This document shows positions 50,711 through 60,166 of a stretch of DNA of 64,000 bases, in pieces. Both the position numbers and the translations under genes were made by a program. Origin of the DNA: Pseudomonas sp. Leaf58. GTDB taxonomy: Bacteria > Pseudomonadota > Gammaproteobacteria > Pseudomonadales > Pseudomonadaceae. Numbering within the stretch: position 1 is the first letter of the stretch; each line of letters begins with the position of its first letter. The stretch spans positions 434,001 to 498,000 of the forward strand of contig NZ_CP032677.1 of the NCBI RefSeq assembly GCF_003627215.1, in the 5' to 3' direction. Under the pieces are notes generated by a model. That model saw only the letters and a program-made list of their open reading frames with translations, searched no databases and was not told the DNA's origin.

Positions 50711-51745
50711 ATGCGCAAGCAGTTGAAACTGACCGCCCTGGCCCTGGGGCTGTTCGCCGCTGGCCAGGCCATGGCCGCAGACTTGACCGTAATTTCGTTT
50801 GGTGGCGCTAACAAGGCTGCCCAGGTCAAAGCGTTCTACGAGCCATGGGAAAAGGCGGGTAACGGCAAGATCGTCGCGGGTGAATACAACGGCGAAATGG
50901 CCAAGGTGAAGGCGATGGTCGACACCAAGAGCGTGTCGTGGAACCTGGTAGAGGTTGAGTCGCCAGAGCTAGCCCGTGGTTGCGATGAGGGGATGTTCGA
51001 AGAGCTCGACCCCGCGTTGTTCGGGGATGAAGCCGACTACGTGCCGGGGGCGATCCAACCGTGTGGTGTGGGCTTCTTCGTGTGGTCCACGGTCATGGCG
51101 TACAACGCTGACAAGCTCAAGACCGCACCTACCAGCTGGGCTGACTTCTGGGACACCAAGCAGTTCCCAGGCAAGCGTGGCCTGCGCAAAGGCGCCAAGT
51201 ACACGATGGAGTTTGCCTTGATGGCCGACGGCGTTGCGCCCAAGGACGTCTACAAAGTGTTGGCCACCAAAGAAGGCCAAGACCGTGCCTTCAAGAAGCT
51301 CGATGAACTCAAGCCCAGCATTCAGTGGTGGGAAGCTGGCGCGCAGCCACCGCAGTTTTTGGCCTCGGGTGACGTGGTCATGAGCTCCGCTTACAACGGC
51401 CGTATCGCCGCCGTGCAAAAAGAGAGCAACCTCAAGGTGGTGTGGAACGGCGGCATCTACGACTTCGATGCCTGGGCTATCCCTAAAGGTGCCAAGAACG
51501 TCGAAGAAGCGAAGAAGTTCATCGCCTACAGCGTCAAGCCCGAGCAGCAGAAGACCTACTCCGAGAACATCGCCTACGGCCCGGCCAACGCCAAGGCTGT
51601 GAGCCTGCTGTCGGACGATGTGAAGAAGGACATGCCGACCACGCCTGAAAACATCGCCAACCAGGTGCAGATCGATGTGGCCTTCTGGGCTGACAACAGC
51701 GAGCAACTGGAGCAACGCTTCAACGCCTGGGCGGCGAAGAAGTAG
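50711..51745 (+). CDS. Periplasmic substrate-binding protein (PotD/PotF type)
   Basis: 344 residues with a clear signal peptide ending AAGQAMA before ADLTVISFGG. The fold is type II periplasmic binding; aromatic and acidic residues typical of polyamine-binding clefts (FVWSTVMAYN, AWAIPKGAKN) are visible. The ATG at 50711 follows GGAGAG at a slightly long spacing. Encoded between the ATPase and the permeases. Confidence 0.92.
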   Translation: MRKQLKLTALALGLFAAGQAMAADLTVISFGGANKAAQVKAFYEPWEKAGNGKIVAGEYNGEMAKVKAMVDTKSVSWNLVEVESPELARGCDEGMFEELDPALFGDEADYVPGAIQPCGVGFFVWSTVMAYNADKLKTAPTSWADFWDTKQFPGKRGLRKGAKYTMEFALMADGVAPKDVYKVLATKEGQDRAFKKLDELKPSIQWWEAGAQPPQFLASGDVVMSSAYNGRIAAVQKESNLKVVWNGGIYDFDAWAIPKGAKNVEEAKKFIAYSVKPEQQKTYSENIAYGPANAKAVSLLSDDVKKDMPTTPENIANQVQIDVAFWADNSEQLEQRFNAWAAKK

Positions 51746-51773
51746 GACACCGGAAAGCAGGGCCGCTATGCGG

Positions 51774-51862
51774 CCCATCGCTGGCAAGCCAGCTCCCACA
51801 GGGAGCGCGCATTCTCTGAAGTCAGTGCAGTACCTGTGGAAGCCGGGCTTGCCGGCGATGGG
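51774..51862. repeat. REP pair, family B, inside the ABC operon
   Basis: Units CCCATCGCTGGCAAGCCAGC and GCCGGGCTTGCCGGCGATGGG flank CTCCCACAGGG...CCTGTGG. It sits between the binding-protein and permease genes, where it may stabilise the abundant binding-protein mRNA, as REP elements do in other transporter operons. Confidence 0.87.
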
Positions 51863-51906
51863 CTGCGCAGCAGCCCCATTTTTCAGTTCGTATCGCGGAG
51901 TTCGCC

Positions 51907-53154
51907 ATGGCCATTGCAGTGCCCCTTAACGAAGGCGCGGGTCCAAACCTAAAGCAGCGCCTCAAACACGCCGAGCGGGTCAACCGCTGGAAGGCGCAGG
52001 CGTTGATCGCGCCGCTGGCGCTGTTTCTTCTGCTGGTCTTTCTGGTGCCGATCGCGGCGCTGCTGTACAAGAGCGTCGGCAACCCGGAAGTGGTCGGCGG
52101 CCTGCCGCGAACGGTAGACATCATCACCCAGTGGGATGGCAAGAGCCTGCCGGGTGAGGAAGTGTACAAGGCGCTCAGCCAGGACTTGGCCGAGGCGCGC
52201 AAGAATCAGACCCTTGGCGACCTTTCAAAACGCTTGAATATGGAACTGGCCGGCTACCGCAGCCTGTTGACCAAGACCGCCCGGGCACTGCCGTTCAAGG
52301 TTGAGCCTGCCTCTTATAAAGAGGCCTTGCAGGCCTTGGACGAGCGTTGGGGCGACCCGGCCTACTGGCAGGCGATCCGCCGCAACACCAGTTCGGTGAC
52401 CTCGTTCTACCTGCTGGCCTCTGTCGACCACCGTATCGACGACCTCGGCGAGCTGGCCAAGGCCACCCCCGACCAGGCCATTTACCTGGACATCTTTGCC
52501 CGCACCCTGTGGATGGGGGTGGTGATTACCGCCATTTGCCTGGTGCTGGCCTACCCGCTGGCCTATTTGCTAGCCAACCTGCCAACCCGGCAGAGCAACC
52601 TGTTGATGATTCTGGTGCTGCTGCCGTTCTGGACCTCGATCCTGGTGCGGGTAGCGGCGTGGATCGTGCTGTTGCAGTCCGGTGGCCTGATCAACAGCGC
52701 GCTGATGGCCATGGGCATCATTGACCAGCCGCTGGAACTGGTGTTCAACCGCACCGGCGTGTACATCTCGATGGTGCACATCCTGCTGCCGTTCATGATC
52801 TTGCCGCTGTACAGCGTGATGAAGGGCATTTCCCCCAGCTACATGCGGGCGGCGATCTCGCTGGGCTGTCACCCGTTCGCCAGCTTCTGGCGGGTGTACT
52901 TCCCGCAGACCTACGCCGGGGTTGGCGCGGGCTGCCTGTTGGTGTTCATCCTGGCTATCGGCTACTACATCACCCCGGCACTGCTGGGCAGCCCCAACGA
53001 CCAGATGGTCAGCTACTTCGTCGCCTTCTACACCAACACCAGCATCAACTGGGGCATGGCCACCGCGCTGGGCGGGCTGTTGCTGCTGGCGACCGTGCTG
53101 TTGTACTTGATCTATAGCTGGCTGGTCGGCGCCAGCCGCCTGCGCCTGAGCTGA
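51907..53154 (+). CDS. ABC transporter permease with long periplasmic insert (PotB-like)
   Basis: 415 residues. Helix 1 (ALIAPLALFLLLVFLVPIAALLY) is followed by an insert of roughly 130 residues rich in charged helices before the remaining five helices, so it is longer than E. coli PotB. The ATPase-docking EAA loop reads YMRAAISLGCHPFASFWRVY. The ATG at 51907 follows GGAG. It pairs with the next permease. Confidence 0.92.
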   Translation: MAIAVPLNEGAGPNLKQRLKHAERVNRWKAQALIAPLALFLLLVFLVPIAALLYKSVGNPEVVGGLPRTVDIITQWDGKSLPGEEVYKALSQDLAEARKNQTLGDLSKRLNMELAGYRSLLTKTARALPFKVEPASYKEALQALDERWGDPAYWQAIRRNTSSVTSFYLLASVDHRIDDLGELAKATPDQAIYLDIFARTLWMGVVITAICLVLAYPLAYLLANLPTRQSNLLMILVLLPFWTSILVRVAAWIVLLQSGGLINSALMAMGIIDQPLELVFNRTGVYISMVHILLPFMILPLYSVMKGISPSYMRAAISLGCHPFASFWRVYFPQTYAGVGAGCLLVFILAIGYYITPALLGSPNDQMVSYFVAFYTNTSINWGMATALGGLLLLATVLLYLIYSWLVGASRLRLS

Positions 53155-53165
53155 GGAGCCTTGTC

Positions 53166-53993
53166 ATGCTGAGCCCTTACATGTCGCCTGTGGAGCGGGT
53201 GTGGTACTACAGCCTGCGCATTCTTTGCGGTCTGATTCTGCTGTTTTTGATCCTGCCGGTGTTGGTCATTGTGCCGCTGTCGTTCAACAGTGGCAGTTTC
53301 CTGGTGTACCCGCTGCAGGGCTTCTCGCTGCAGTGGTATCAGGACTTCTTCGGCTCGGCCGAATGGATGCGGGCCTTGAAAAACAGCATCATCGTTGCCC
53401 CGGCGGCCACGGTGCTAGCCATGGTGTTCGGCACCTTGGCGGCCATCGGCCTGACCCGTGGCGACTTCCCGGGTAAGTCGTTGGTGATGGCACTGGTGAT
53501 CTCGCCGATGGTAGTACCGGTGGTGATTATCGGTGTGGCGAGCTACCTGTTCTTCGCCCCGCTGGGCATGGGCAACAGCTTCACTTCGCTGATCCTGGTG
53601 CACGCGGTGCTGGGTGTGCCGTTCGTCATCATTACCGTGTCGGCGACCTTGCAGGGTTTCAATTACAACCTGGTACGGGCGGCAGCCAGCCTGGGCGCTT
53701 CGCCACTGCTGGCCTTCCGCCGGGTGACCCTGCCACTGATCGCGCCCGGGGTGATTTCGGGGGCGCTGTTCGCCTTTGCCACCTCGTTCGACGAGGTGGT
53801 GGTGACGCTGTTCCTTGCCGGGCCGGAGCAGGCCACTCTGCCACGGCAGATGTTCAGTGGTATTCGCGAGAACCTGAGCCCGACCATTGCCGCGGCGGCG
53901 ACCTTGCTGATTGCCTTCTCCGTGGTGCTGCTGCTGACCCTGGAGTGGTTACGTGGGCGTAGCGAGAAGCTCAGAACCCAGCAGCCTGGCTGA
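53166..53993 (+). CDS. ABC transporter permease (PotC-like)
   Basis: 275 residues with six membrane helices and the EAA loop LVRAAASLGASPLLAFRRVTLP. It is 11 bp after the first permease with GAGG-type ribosome sites. Last gene of the import operon, followed by a perfect REP palindrome. Confidence 0.93.
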   Translation: MLSPYMSPVERVWYYSLRILCGLILLFLILPVLVIVPLSFNSGSFLVYPLQGFSLQWYQDFFGSAEWMRALKNSIIVAPAATVLAMVFGTLAAIGLTRGDFPGKSLVMALVISPMVVPVVIIGVASYLFFAPLGMGNSFTSLILVHAVLGVPFVIITVSATLQGFNYNLVRAAASLGASPLLAFRRVTLPLIAPGVISGALFAFATSFDEVVVTLFLAGPEQATLPRQMFSGIRENLSPTIAAAATLLIAFSVVLLLTLEWLRGRSEKLRTQQPG

Positions 53994-54005
53994 TGATGGC
54001 TTGTC

Positions 54006-54112
54006 TGTACCGGCCTGTTCGCGGCTAAAGCCGCTCCTACAACGACTGCGCAGCATTCATGCCGTGTACAAAGCGTTGTAGGAGCGGCTTTAGCCGCGAA
54101 CAGGCCGGTACA
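54006..54112. repeat. REP pair, family A, perfect 39-bp arms
   Basis: Arms at 54006-54044 and 54074-54112 (core GTTCGCGGCTAAAGCCGCTC) are exactly complementary around a 29-base spacer. Located between the ABC operon and rpe, with no other terminator visible. Confidence 0.96.
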
Positions 54113-54200
54113 GGTCGAAGCAGCTATTGATACCAATCAGCCCTCATCCCTTTCCCTGGGTTACAATGCGCGCCACCGTGATTCTGCCAACAGGTGCGCC

Positions 54201-54875
54201 ATGCAGCCCTACGCTATTGCCCCCTCCATTCTCTCCGCCGATTTCGCTCGCCTGGGCGAGGACGTCGACAAGGTCTTGGCGGCGGGTGCCGACATCGTCC
54301 ACTTCGATGTCATGGACAACCACTACGTCCCCAACCTGACCATCGGCCCGATGGTGTGCACCGCCCTGCGCAAGTACGGCGTCACCGCCCCGATCGACGT
54401 GCACCTGATGGTCAGCCCGGTCGACCGCATCATCGGCGACTTCATCGAAGCCGGCGCCACCTACATCACCTTCCACCCGGAAGCCTCGCAGCACATCGAC
54501 CGCTCGCTGCAACTGATCAGGGACGGCGGCTGCAAGGCCGGCCTGGTGTTCAACCCGGCCACGAGCCTGGATGCCCTGAAGTACGTGATGGACAAGGTCG
54601 ACATGGTGCTGCTGATGAGCGTCAACCCAGGCTTCGGCGGGCAAAAATTCATCCCCGGTACCCTCGACAAGCTGCGCGAGGCGCGTGCGCTGATCGACGC
54701 CAGTGGCCGTGATATCCGCCTGGAAATCGACGGCGGCGTCAACGTCAACAACATCCGCGAGATCGCTGCCGCTGGCGCCGACACCTTCGTCGCCGGCTCG
54801 GCGATCTTCAATGCCCCGGACTACCAGGAAGTGATCGCCAAGATGCGCGCCGAAATGGCTCTGGCCCGCCCATGA
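54201..54875 (+). CDS. rpe: Ribulose-phosphate 3-epimerase
   Basis: Pentose-phosphate enzyme interconverting ribulose-5-P and xylulose-5-P. 224 residues, TIM barrel; motifs [30 protein letters not shown] (catalytic Asp, metal His), VHLMV and [17 protein letters not shown] lies before the ATG. It overlaps gph by 4 bp in the widespread rpe-gph-trp order. Confidence 0.97.
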   Translation: MQPYAIAPSILSADFARLGEDVDKVLAAGADIVHFDVMDNHYVPNLTIGPMVCTALRKYGVTAPIDVHLMVSPVDRIIGDFIEAGATYITFHPEASQHIDRSLQLIRDGGCKAGLVFNPATSLDALKYVMDKVDMVLLMSVNPGFGGQKFIPGTLDKLREARALIDASGRDIRLEIDGGVNVNNIREIAAAGADTFVAGSAIFNAPDYQEVIAKMRAEMALARP

Positions 54876-55690
54876 GCGGCTTCGAGCAGCTGTTCCCGGG
54901 GACTCTGCCCAGGCTGGTGATGTTCGATCTGGACGGTACCCTGATCGATTCCGTGCCAGACCTGGCCGCCGCCGTGGACCGCATGCTGCTCGAATTGGGG
55001 CGCCCGCCCGCTGGCCTGGAAGCCGTACGCCACTGGGTTGGCAACGGCGCCCAGGTATTGGTGCGTCGGGCGCTGGCAGGTGGTATCGACCACGCCGGTG
55101 TCGACGATGCGCTGGCTGACCAGGCGCTGGCGCTGTTCATGGACGCCTATGCCGATAGCCATGAACTGACGGTGGTTTACCCCGGGGTACGGGATACCCT
55201 GCGCTGGCTGCGCAAGCAGGGCGTGGAGATGGCGCTGATCACCAACAAGCCAGAGCGCTTCGTCGGCCCGCTATTGGACCAGATGAAGATCGGCAACAAC
55301 TTCCGCTGGATCATCGGCGGCGACACCCTGCCGCAGAAAAAGCCCGACCCGGCGGCGCTGCTGTTTGTCATGCAAATGGCCGGCGTTACCCCGCAGCAGT
55401 CGCTGTTTATCGGCGATTCGCGTAGTGACGTACTGGCGGCCAAGGCGGCTGGGGTGCAGTGCGTGGGCCTGAGCTACGGCTACAATCATGGCCGGCCGAT
55501 TGACGACGAATCCCCCAGCCTGGTGATCGACGACCTGCGCGCATTGCTGCCCGGTTGCGCAGACCCGGCCACTGGGATAACGTTGGCGGACCTTCAAGCC
55601 TCACAAGACAGAGAGTCCACCGTGGCGGTTACTGGCAAATTCTGGATGAAAGTCATCAAGGCCCTGGCCCGTTGGCGTTGGCGCGCCTGA
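54872..55690 (+). CDS. gph: Phosphoglycolate phosphatase whose C-terminus contains the trp leader peptide
   Basis: HAD phosphatase removing 2-phosphoglycolate. 272 residues as read; nucleophile motif [15 protein letters not shown], Thr/Lys motifs [10 protein letters not shown] and KKPDP, and the acidic FIGDSRSD. The fold ends near residue 235; the last 22 residues, VAVTGKFW then [14 protein letters not shown], match the leader peptide found before trpG. So the 3' end doubles as the trpE attenuator leader. Whether the phosphatase really carries this tail or the leader is started independently cannot be told. Confidence 0.94.
   Translation: MSGFEQLFPGTLPRLVMFDLDGTLIDSVPDLAAAVDRMLLELGRPPAGLEAVRHWVGNGAQVLVRRALAGGIDHAGVDDALADQALALFMDAYADSHELTVVYPGVRDTLRWLRKQGVEMALITNKPERFVGPLLDQMKIGNNFRWIIGGDTLPQKKPDPAALLFVMQMAGVTPQQSLFIGDSRSDVLAAKAAGVQCVGLSYGYNHGRPIDDESPSLVIDDLRALLPGCADPATGITLADLQASQDRESTVAVTGKFWMKVIKALARWRWRA
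55555..55583 (+). promoter_or_regulatory. Candidate trpE promoter inside gph
   Basis: TTGCGC, 17 bp, TAACGT within the last 140 bases of gph. The -35 hexamer and 17-bp spacing are the same as in the candidate trpGDC promoter. Predicted transcript start is about 30 bases before the leader GTG. Confidence 0.5.
55622..55690 (+). CDS. trpE leader peptide nested in frame in gph
   Basis: A 22-codon reading frame starting at GTG (AGAGAG six bases upstream) and ending ARWRWRA-stop, with two Trp codons separated by one Arg codon, plus a third Trp earlier. The frame is the gph frame. Aligned without gaps to the trpGDC leader at 59359-59427, it shares VIKA and ARWRWRA. P. putida trpE is known to be controlled by attenuation, which requires such a peptide. 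A GC-rich hairpin GCCGGC-GCGT-GCCGGC follows at 55700-55715, and CGCGCC (55682-55687) can pair with GGCGCG (55703-55708), excluding that hairpin. Confidence 0.75.
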   Translation: MAVTGKFWMKVIKALARWRWRA

Positions 55691-55760
55691 CTTTAGCTTG
55701 CCGGCGCGTGCCGGCCCGTCCGTTTGCCTGACCTATTGCTGCTTGCCACGAGGCTACCCC

Positions 55761-57245
55761 ATGACCCGCGAAGAATTCCTGCGCCTGGCCGCTGCCGGCT
55801 ACAACCGCATTCCCTTGGCCTGCGAAACCCTGGCCGACTTCGACACGCCGCTGTCGATCTACCTGAAACTGGCTGACCAACCCAACTCGTACCTGCTCGA
55901 ATCGGTGCAAGGCGGCGAGAAGTGGGGCCGTTACTCGATGATCGGCCTGCCGTCGCGCACGGTAATGCGTGTGCATGGCTACCACGTCAGCATCCTGCAG
56001 GATGGCGTGGAGGTGGAACGCCACGATGTCGAAGACCCGCTGGCGTTCGTCGAAACTTTCAAGGACCGGTACAAGGTCGCCGACATCCCCGGCCTGCCAC
56101 GCTTCAACGGCGGCCTGGTCGGCTATTTCGGCTACGACTGCGTGCGTTATGTGGAAAAACGCCTGGGAGCCTGCCCCAACCCTGATCCACTGGGTGTGCC
56201 GGACATCCTGTTGATGGTATCCGACGCGGTGGTAGTGTTCGACAACCTGGCCGGCAAGATGCACGCCATCGTGCTGGTCGACCCGGCTGAAGAGCAGGCC
56301 TTCGAACAGGGCCAGGCACGCCTGCAGGGTTTGCTGGAAACACTGCGCCAGCCGATCACCCCGCGCCGTGGGCTGGACTTGAGTGGCCCGATGGCTGCCG
56401 AGCCAGCGTTCCGCTCAAGCTTTACCCAAGAAGATTACGAGCGCGCAGTCGACACGGTGAAGGAATACATCCTGGCGGGCGACTGCATGCAGGTGGTGCC
56501 GTCGCAGCGCATGTCGATCGACTTCAAAGCCGCGCCTATCGACCTGTACCGCGCGCTGCGTTGCTTCAACCCGACGCCGTACATGTACTTCTTCAACTTT
56601 GGCGACTTCCATGTGGTCGGCAGCTCGCCTGAGGTGCTGGTGCGCGTCGAGGACAACCTAGTCACTGTGCGGCCGATTGCCGGCACCCGCCCGCGTGGCG
56701 CGACCGAAGAGGCCGACCGCGCGTTGGAAGACGACCTGCTGTCGGATGACAAGGAAATTGCCGAGCACCTGATGCTGATCGATCTGGGCCGCAATGACGT
56801 CGGTCGTGTGTCCTCGACCGGTAGCGTGCGCCTGACCGAAAAGATGGTGATCGAGCGTTATTCCAACGTGATGCACATTGTGTCCAACGTCACCGGTCAG
56901 CTGCGCGAAGGGCTGACGGCGATGGATGCACTGCGCGCGATCCTGCCGGCCGGTACGCTTTCGGGGGCACCGAAGATTCGGGCGATGGAGATTATCGACG
57001 AGCTGGAGCCGGTCAAACGTGGGGTTTACGGTGGTGCTGTCGGGTATTTCGCCTGGAACGGCAACATGGATACCGCGATTGCCATCCGTACTGCAGTGAT
57101 TAAAGACGGTGAGCTGCATGTGCAGGCCGGGGGCGGCATCGTGGCCGACTCCGTGCCGGCGCTGGAGTGGGAAGAAACCATCAACAAACGCCGGGCGATG
57201 TTCCGCGCGGTGGCGTTGGCTGAGCAGACTTCCGCCCCAAAATGA
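55761..57245 (+). CDS. trpE: Anthranilate synthase component I
   Basis: Makes anthranilate from chorismate with TrpG. 494 residues. The N-terminal feedback site [15 protein letters not shown] (Trp-binding LLES and S) is present; the catalytic C-domain has [25 protein letters not shown] and [20 protein letters not shown]. The ATG at 55761 is chosen as family start; weak ribosome site. It is separated from trpGDC by the oppositely oriented esterase gene and has its own attenuator. Confidence 0.97.
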   Translation: MTREEFLRLAAAGYNRIPLACETLADFDTPLSIYLKLADQPNSYLLESVQGGEKWGRYSMIGLPSRTVMRVHGYHVSILQDGVEVERHDVEDPLAFVETFKDRYKVADIPGLPRFNGGLVGYFGYDCVRYVEKRLGACPNPDPLGVPDILLMVSDAVVVFDNLAGKMHAIVLVDPAEEQAFEQGQARLQGLLETLRQPITPRRGLDLSGPMAAEPAFRSSFTQEDYERAVDTVKEYILAGDCMQVVPSQRMSIDFKAAPIDLYRALRCFNPTPYMYFFNFGDFHVVGSSPEVLVRVEDNLVTVRPIAGTRPRGATEEADRALEDDLLSDDKEIAEHLMLIDLGRNDVGRVSSTGSVRLTEKMVIERYSNVMHIVSNVTGQLREGLTAMDALRAILPAGTLSGAPKIRAMEIIDELEPVKRGVYGGAVGYFAWNGNMDTAIAIRTAVIKDGELHVQAGGGIVADSVPALEWEETINKRRAMFRAVALAEQTSAPK

Positions 57246-57252
57246 ATTGATT

Positions 57253-57307
57253 GGGGCTGCCTTGCAGCCCTTCGCGGGCACGCCCGCGAAGGGCCGCAAA
57301 GCGGCCC
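57253..57307. terminator. Hairpin cluster between convergent trpE and the esterase gene
   Basis: CCCTTCGCGGGC / GCCCGCGAAGGG (57268-57293, 12 perfect pairs, loop AC) nested between GGGGCTGC and GCGGCCCC arms. The central part resembles a stripped family A REP. No T-run. Confidence 0.7.
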
Positions 57308-57314
57308 CATCAGT

Positions 57315-59195
57315 TCAGAAGTCCACGCTGACCCCCAGGCTAACCCCCTGCTGCGTCAACTCATCACTCTTGCGCCAGTTGTAGTTGCCGCGCAAATGCA
57401 CCCCCGCCACCACTTCATGGCTCACCCCTAGGCTCGCCCGGGTCAGGTCGCTGTGCGGCGTATACCCGGTCAGGGTGAAATCATTCGCCGGCAAGCTGGT
57501 CAGGTGCATCGTCACATCCTGCTGGTCATCCTCGAATTCATGCTCCTGCGCCACCTCGGCGAACAGCCGGGTACTCGGCAACACCTGCACACTGCCCAGC
57601 AACCCCACACCCAGACGGCGTGACGTGCGTTCCTGGTCGTCGAAGCCCAGTGCCGTCGAACGCCCACTCTTCTCCTCATAGCCGTCGACTTTCACCCGGG
57701 CATAGTCGGCGCTGATGAACGGCGCCAGCTGCCAGCGGCTGCTGTCGGCCGCCAGGTTGTAGCCCAGCCGCCCCGACATTGCCCAGGCTTCGCCATCGGT
57801 GTCGCCCTTTTCGCTGCGGTCGTTCACGCCAAGGGCGAAGGTGCGCTTGAGGTCGCTGTAGTCCAGGTGCCCGGCGGTCAGTGCCGCGTCGGCCCACCAG
57901 CGGTCCTGGCGGTACTGGGCGAAGGCGCTGGCCAGGTAGCTGTCCAGCTTGTAATCGGAGTCTTGTTCGCCCGCTTCCAGCTTCTGCCGATACACGCCGC
58001 CGGCCAGGCCCAGGCGCCAGGCGTCGTTCAGCCGGTAGCTACCACCTAGCGTCAGGTTGTAGCCGCGGCCATCGCCGCTGGCCGCGCTGCGTTGGCCGTC
58101 GAAGTCCAGGTCTTGGGCGCCGGTAGCGGCAAAGGCTTGCCACTGGCCAACCGCCTGCCAGGGTGTCTGCCATTGGTTGCGCAGCTCGTCCTGGTGGGCG
58201 CGCAGGCTGGCGTGGGCCATTTCTGGTAGCAGGGTCAGCTCCCAGGGGGCGGCGATGATCGAGTAGGCGTAATCGGCAATCAGTTGCTGGCCGGCGATGG
58301 TCGGGTGCACCGAGTCGTTGAACAGCAGCTTGGTCGGGTCTGGCGTGGTGCCGTTGATGCCATAAACCGGGTTTTCCACGCAGCCTTCGCCGCTGTAGCA
58401 GGTGCCGACCAGGCTCTGGTCGCTGGCCAGGCCGAATTGACTGGGGCTGGCCAGCGCCTCACCCAGTAGCACGGGGATGTTCAGCGGAATGATCTCGGCA
58501 TCGATCTGCCCCAGCTGGCTGAGCAGCGCTTGGTTGAAGGCGCCCGACAGCAACGACAGCGGGTTTTGTTGCGGCGTGCCGCTGAAGTTCGGTGTTTGGC
58601 CGAGGTCGGGCAGCAGCCAGACCATGATATAGCGGGCGCCGCCCTGCTGCAGGGCCTGGGCGCTGGCAGCCAGGCGGCCGCCAGCGGCGACGGCATCGGC
58701 GGGGCTGTTGACCAGGCCTTGCAGGAAGTCGTTGCCACCGCCGGTCAGGTAGTACAGCGCGTTAGGGTCGGCGCGCAAGCCGTTGGCCAGATAGCCCGGC
58801 TTTTCCCGCAGTACCTGGCCTGCGCCGGGGCGCCCTGGGGGGAGGACCGTCTCGGAAGTGCTGGTGATCGAATCCAGGATCTGCTGCGTGGTGTAGCCGC
58901 CAACTGCCCAGTTGTTGCCGTCCGGCAACCCAAGCGCCTGGTTGAGTGGGGAGGTGGAGGGGCCAAGCTCGGTTGGGCTCACGCCCAACCGCCCACCCAG
59001 GATCATCGGTGACACCGGGGCATAATTGCCACTGGCATCGCGGTTGGTGAAGCGTGCGCCGCCAAACTGCCCGGCGTCGCTGAGGCTGTCGCCAAACACG
59101 ATCATGCTGGAGTAGGGCGAGGGTGCCGCAAACGCCTGGCCGCATGCCAGTGCCAGTGAGGCGAGGGTAAAGCGCAATAACGGTGCTTTTCGCAT
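57315..59195 (-). CDS. estP: GDSL-family autotransporter esterase
   Basis: Outer-membrane esterase displayed on the surface. 626 residues: signal peptide (to AFA/APS near 24), passenger GDSL domain with block [11 protein letters not shown] (Ser), GGGND (block III) and DSVHP (block V Asp/His), then a C-terminal autotransporter barrel (about 350-626) ending in Phe. P. aeruginosa EstA and P. putida EstP are the close relatives; EstA affects rhamnolipid and motility. It is placed between trpE and trpGDC on the opposite strand. Confidence 0.94.
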   Translation of the reverse strand: MRKAPLLRFTLASLALACGQAFAAPSPYSSMIVFGDSLSDAGQFGGARFTNRDASGNYAPVSPMILGGRLGVSPTELGPSTSPLNQALGLPDGNNWAVGGYTTQQILDSITSTSETVLPPGRPGAGQVLREKPGYLANGLRADPNALYYLTGGGNDFLQGLVNSPADAVAAGGRLAASAQALQQGGARYIMVWLLPDLGQTPNFSGTPQQNPLSLLSGAFNQALLSQLGQIDAEIIPLNIPVLLGEALASPSQFGLASDQSLVGTCYSGEGCVENPVYGINGTTPDPTKLLFNDSVHPTIAGQQLIADYAYSIIAAPWELTLLPEMAHASLRAHQDELRNQWQTPWQAVGQWQAFAATGAQDLDFDGQRSAASGDGRGYNLTLGGSYRLNDAWRLGLAGGVYRQKLEAGEQDSDYKLDSYLASAFAQYRQDRWWADAALTAGHLDYSDLKRTFALGVNDRSEKGDTDGEAWAMSGRLGYNLAADSSRWQLAPFISADYARVKVDGYEEKSGRSTALGFDDQERTSRRLGVGLLGSVQVLPSTRLFAEVAQEHEFEDDQQDVTMHLTSLPANDFTLTGYTPHSDLTRASLGVSHEVVAGVHLRGNYNWRKSDELTQQGVSLGVSVDF

Positions 59196-59301
59196 CAGGG
59201 AACATCCTTTTCTTTGTTTTTATCAGGACTACCCGATCGACCTTAGCAAATCGCAGTGCATACCTCCCAAGTCCATTCGTTTCCCCGTGTTTACGGGCAT
59301 A

Positions 59302-59330
59302 TTGCGCCCGCCGCCCCGGTAGGCTACTGT
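59302..59330 (+). promoter_or_regulatory. Candidate trpGDC promoter
   Basis: TTGCGC, 17 bp, TACTGT. Predicted transcript start near 59337, giving a 22-base leader before the GTG of the leader peptide. Divergent from estP. Confidence 0.5.
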
Positions 59331-59358
59331 GCCGGGACGTATGAGCGAGACCTATCCT

Positions 59359-59427
59359 GTGTTGATCGTCAGCAAACTCTTGATGCGTGTAATCAAGGCC
59401 CACGCCCGTTGGCGTTGGCGCGCCTGA
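59359..59427 (+). CDS. trpGDC leader peptide
   Basis: A 22-codon frame from GTG (GCGAGA nearby) ending MRVIKAHARWRWRA-stop. The Trp-Arg-Trp block near the end is the stall site expected for Trp-sensing attenuation. An in-frame ATG at 59341 would give 28 codons but lies almost at the predicted transcript start. Downstream GC-rich inverted segments (GCCGG-CCCGC-CCGGC, then CCTTCCT pairing with AGGAAGG before trpG) could form the attenuator. It is paralogous to the trpE leader. Confidence 0.78.
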   Translation: MLIVSKLLMRVIKAHARWRWRA

Positions 59428-59563
59428 CTTTATCCCCTGCCGGCCCGCCCGGCCCGCCCCCGTTTGCCTTCCTGTCTAACGCCCCTTGTGGCAAAGCCGC
59501 GCCTATCGGCTGGTGTAGGAAGGTTCGAATTCTGAAGTCAGTAGATTCAAGAGGTTTAACCCG

Positions 59564-60157
59564 ATGTTACTGATGATCGACAATTACGACTCATTCACTT
59601 ACAACGTCGTTCAGTACCTTGGCGAGCTGGGTGCCGAGGTCAAGGTCATTCGCAATGACGAAATGACCATCGCCCAGATCGAAGCCCTCAACCCTGAGCG
59701 CATCGTCGTTTCCCCTGGCCCGTGCACGCCGAGCGAGGCGGGTGTGTCCATCGAGGCCATCCTGCATTTTGCCGGCAAGCTGCCGATCCTGGGCGTGTGC
59801 CTGGGCCACCAGTCCATCGGCCAGGCCTTTGGCGGTGACGTAGTGCGTGCACGCCAAGTGATGCACGGCAAGACCAGCCCGGTCCACCACCGTGACCTGG
59901 GCGTGTTCGCCGGCCTCAACAACCCCCTGACCGTGACCCGCTACCATTCCCTGGTGGTCAAGCGCGATACCCTGCCAGACTGCCTGGAAGTCACTGCCTG
60001 GACTGCCCATGCAGATGGTTCGGTCGACGAGATCATGGGCTTGCGCCACAAAACGCTGAATATCGAAGGGGTGCAGTTCCACCCTGAATCGATCCTTACC
60101 GAGCAGGGTCACGAGCTGTTCGCCAACTTCCTCAAGCAGACCGGCGGCCGCCGCTAA
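59564..60157 (+). CDS. trpG: Anthranilate synthase glutamine amidotransferase
   Basis: Supplies ammonia from glutamine to TrpE. 197 residues, class I amidotransferase: nucleophile in [10 protein letters not shown], His-Glu dyad in [10 protein letters not shown]. First gene of trpG-trpD-trpC. It is 136 bp behind the leader peptide. Confidence 0.97.
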   Translation: MLLMIDNYDSFTYNVVQYLGELGAEVKVIRNDEMTIAQIEALNPERIVVSPGPCTPSEAGVSIEAILHFAGKLPILGVCLGHQSIGQAFGGDVVRARQVMHGKTSPVHHRDLGVFAGLNNPLTVTRYHSLVVKRDTLPDCLEVTAWTAHADGSVDEIMGLRHKTLNIEGVQFHPESILTEQGHELFANFLKQTGGRR

Positions 60158-60166
60158 GGATTGAAC

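Noticed and set aside
59341..59427. 28-codon leader starting at ATG 59341
   Set aside because: The ATG would be only a few bases from the predicted transcript start and has no counterpart in the trpE leader. The GTG start at 59359 gives two leaders of equal length.
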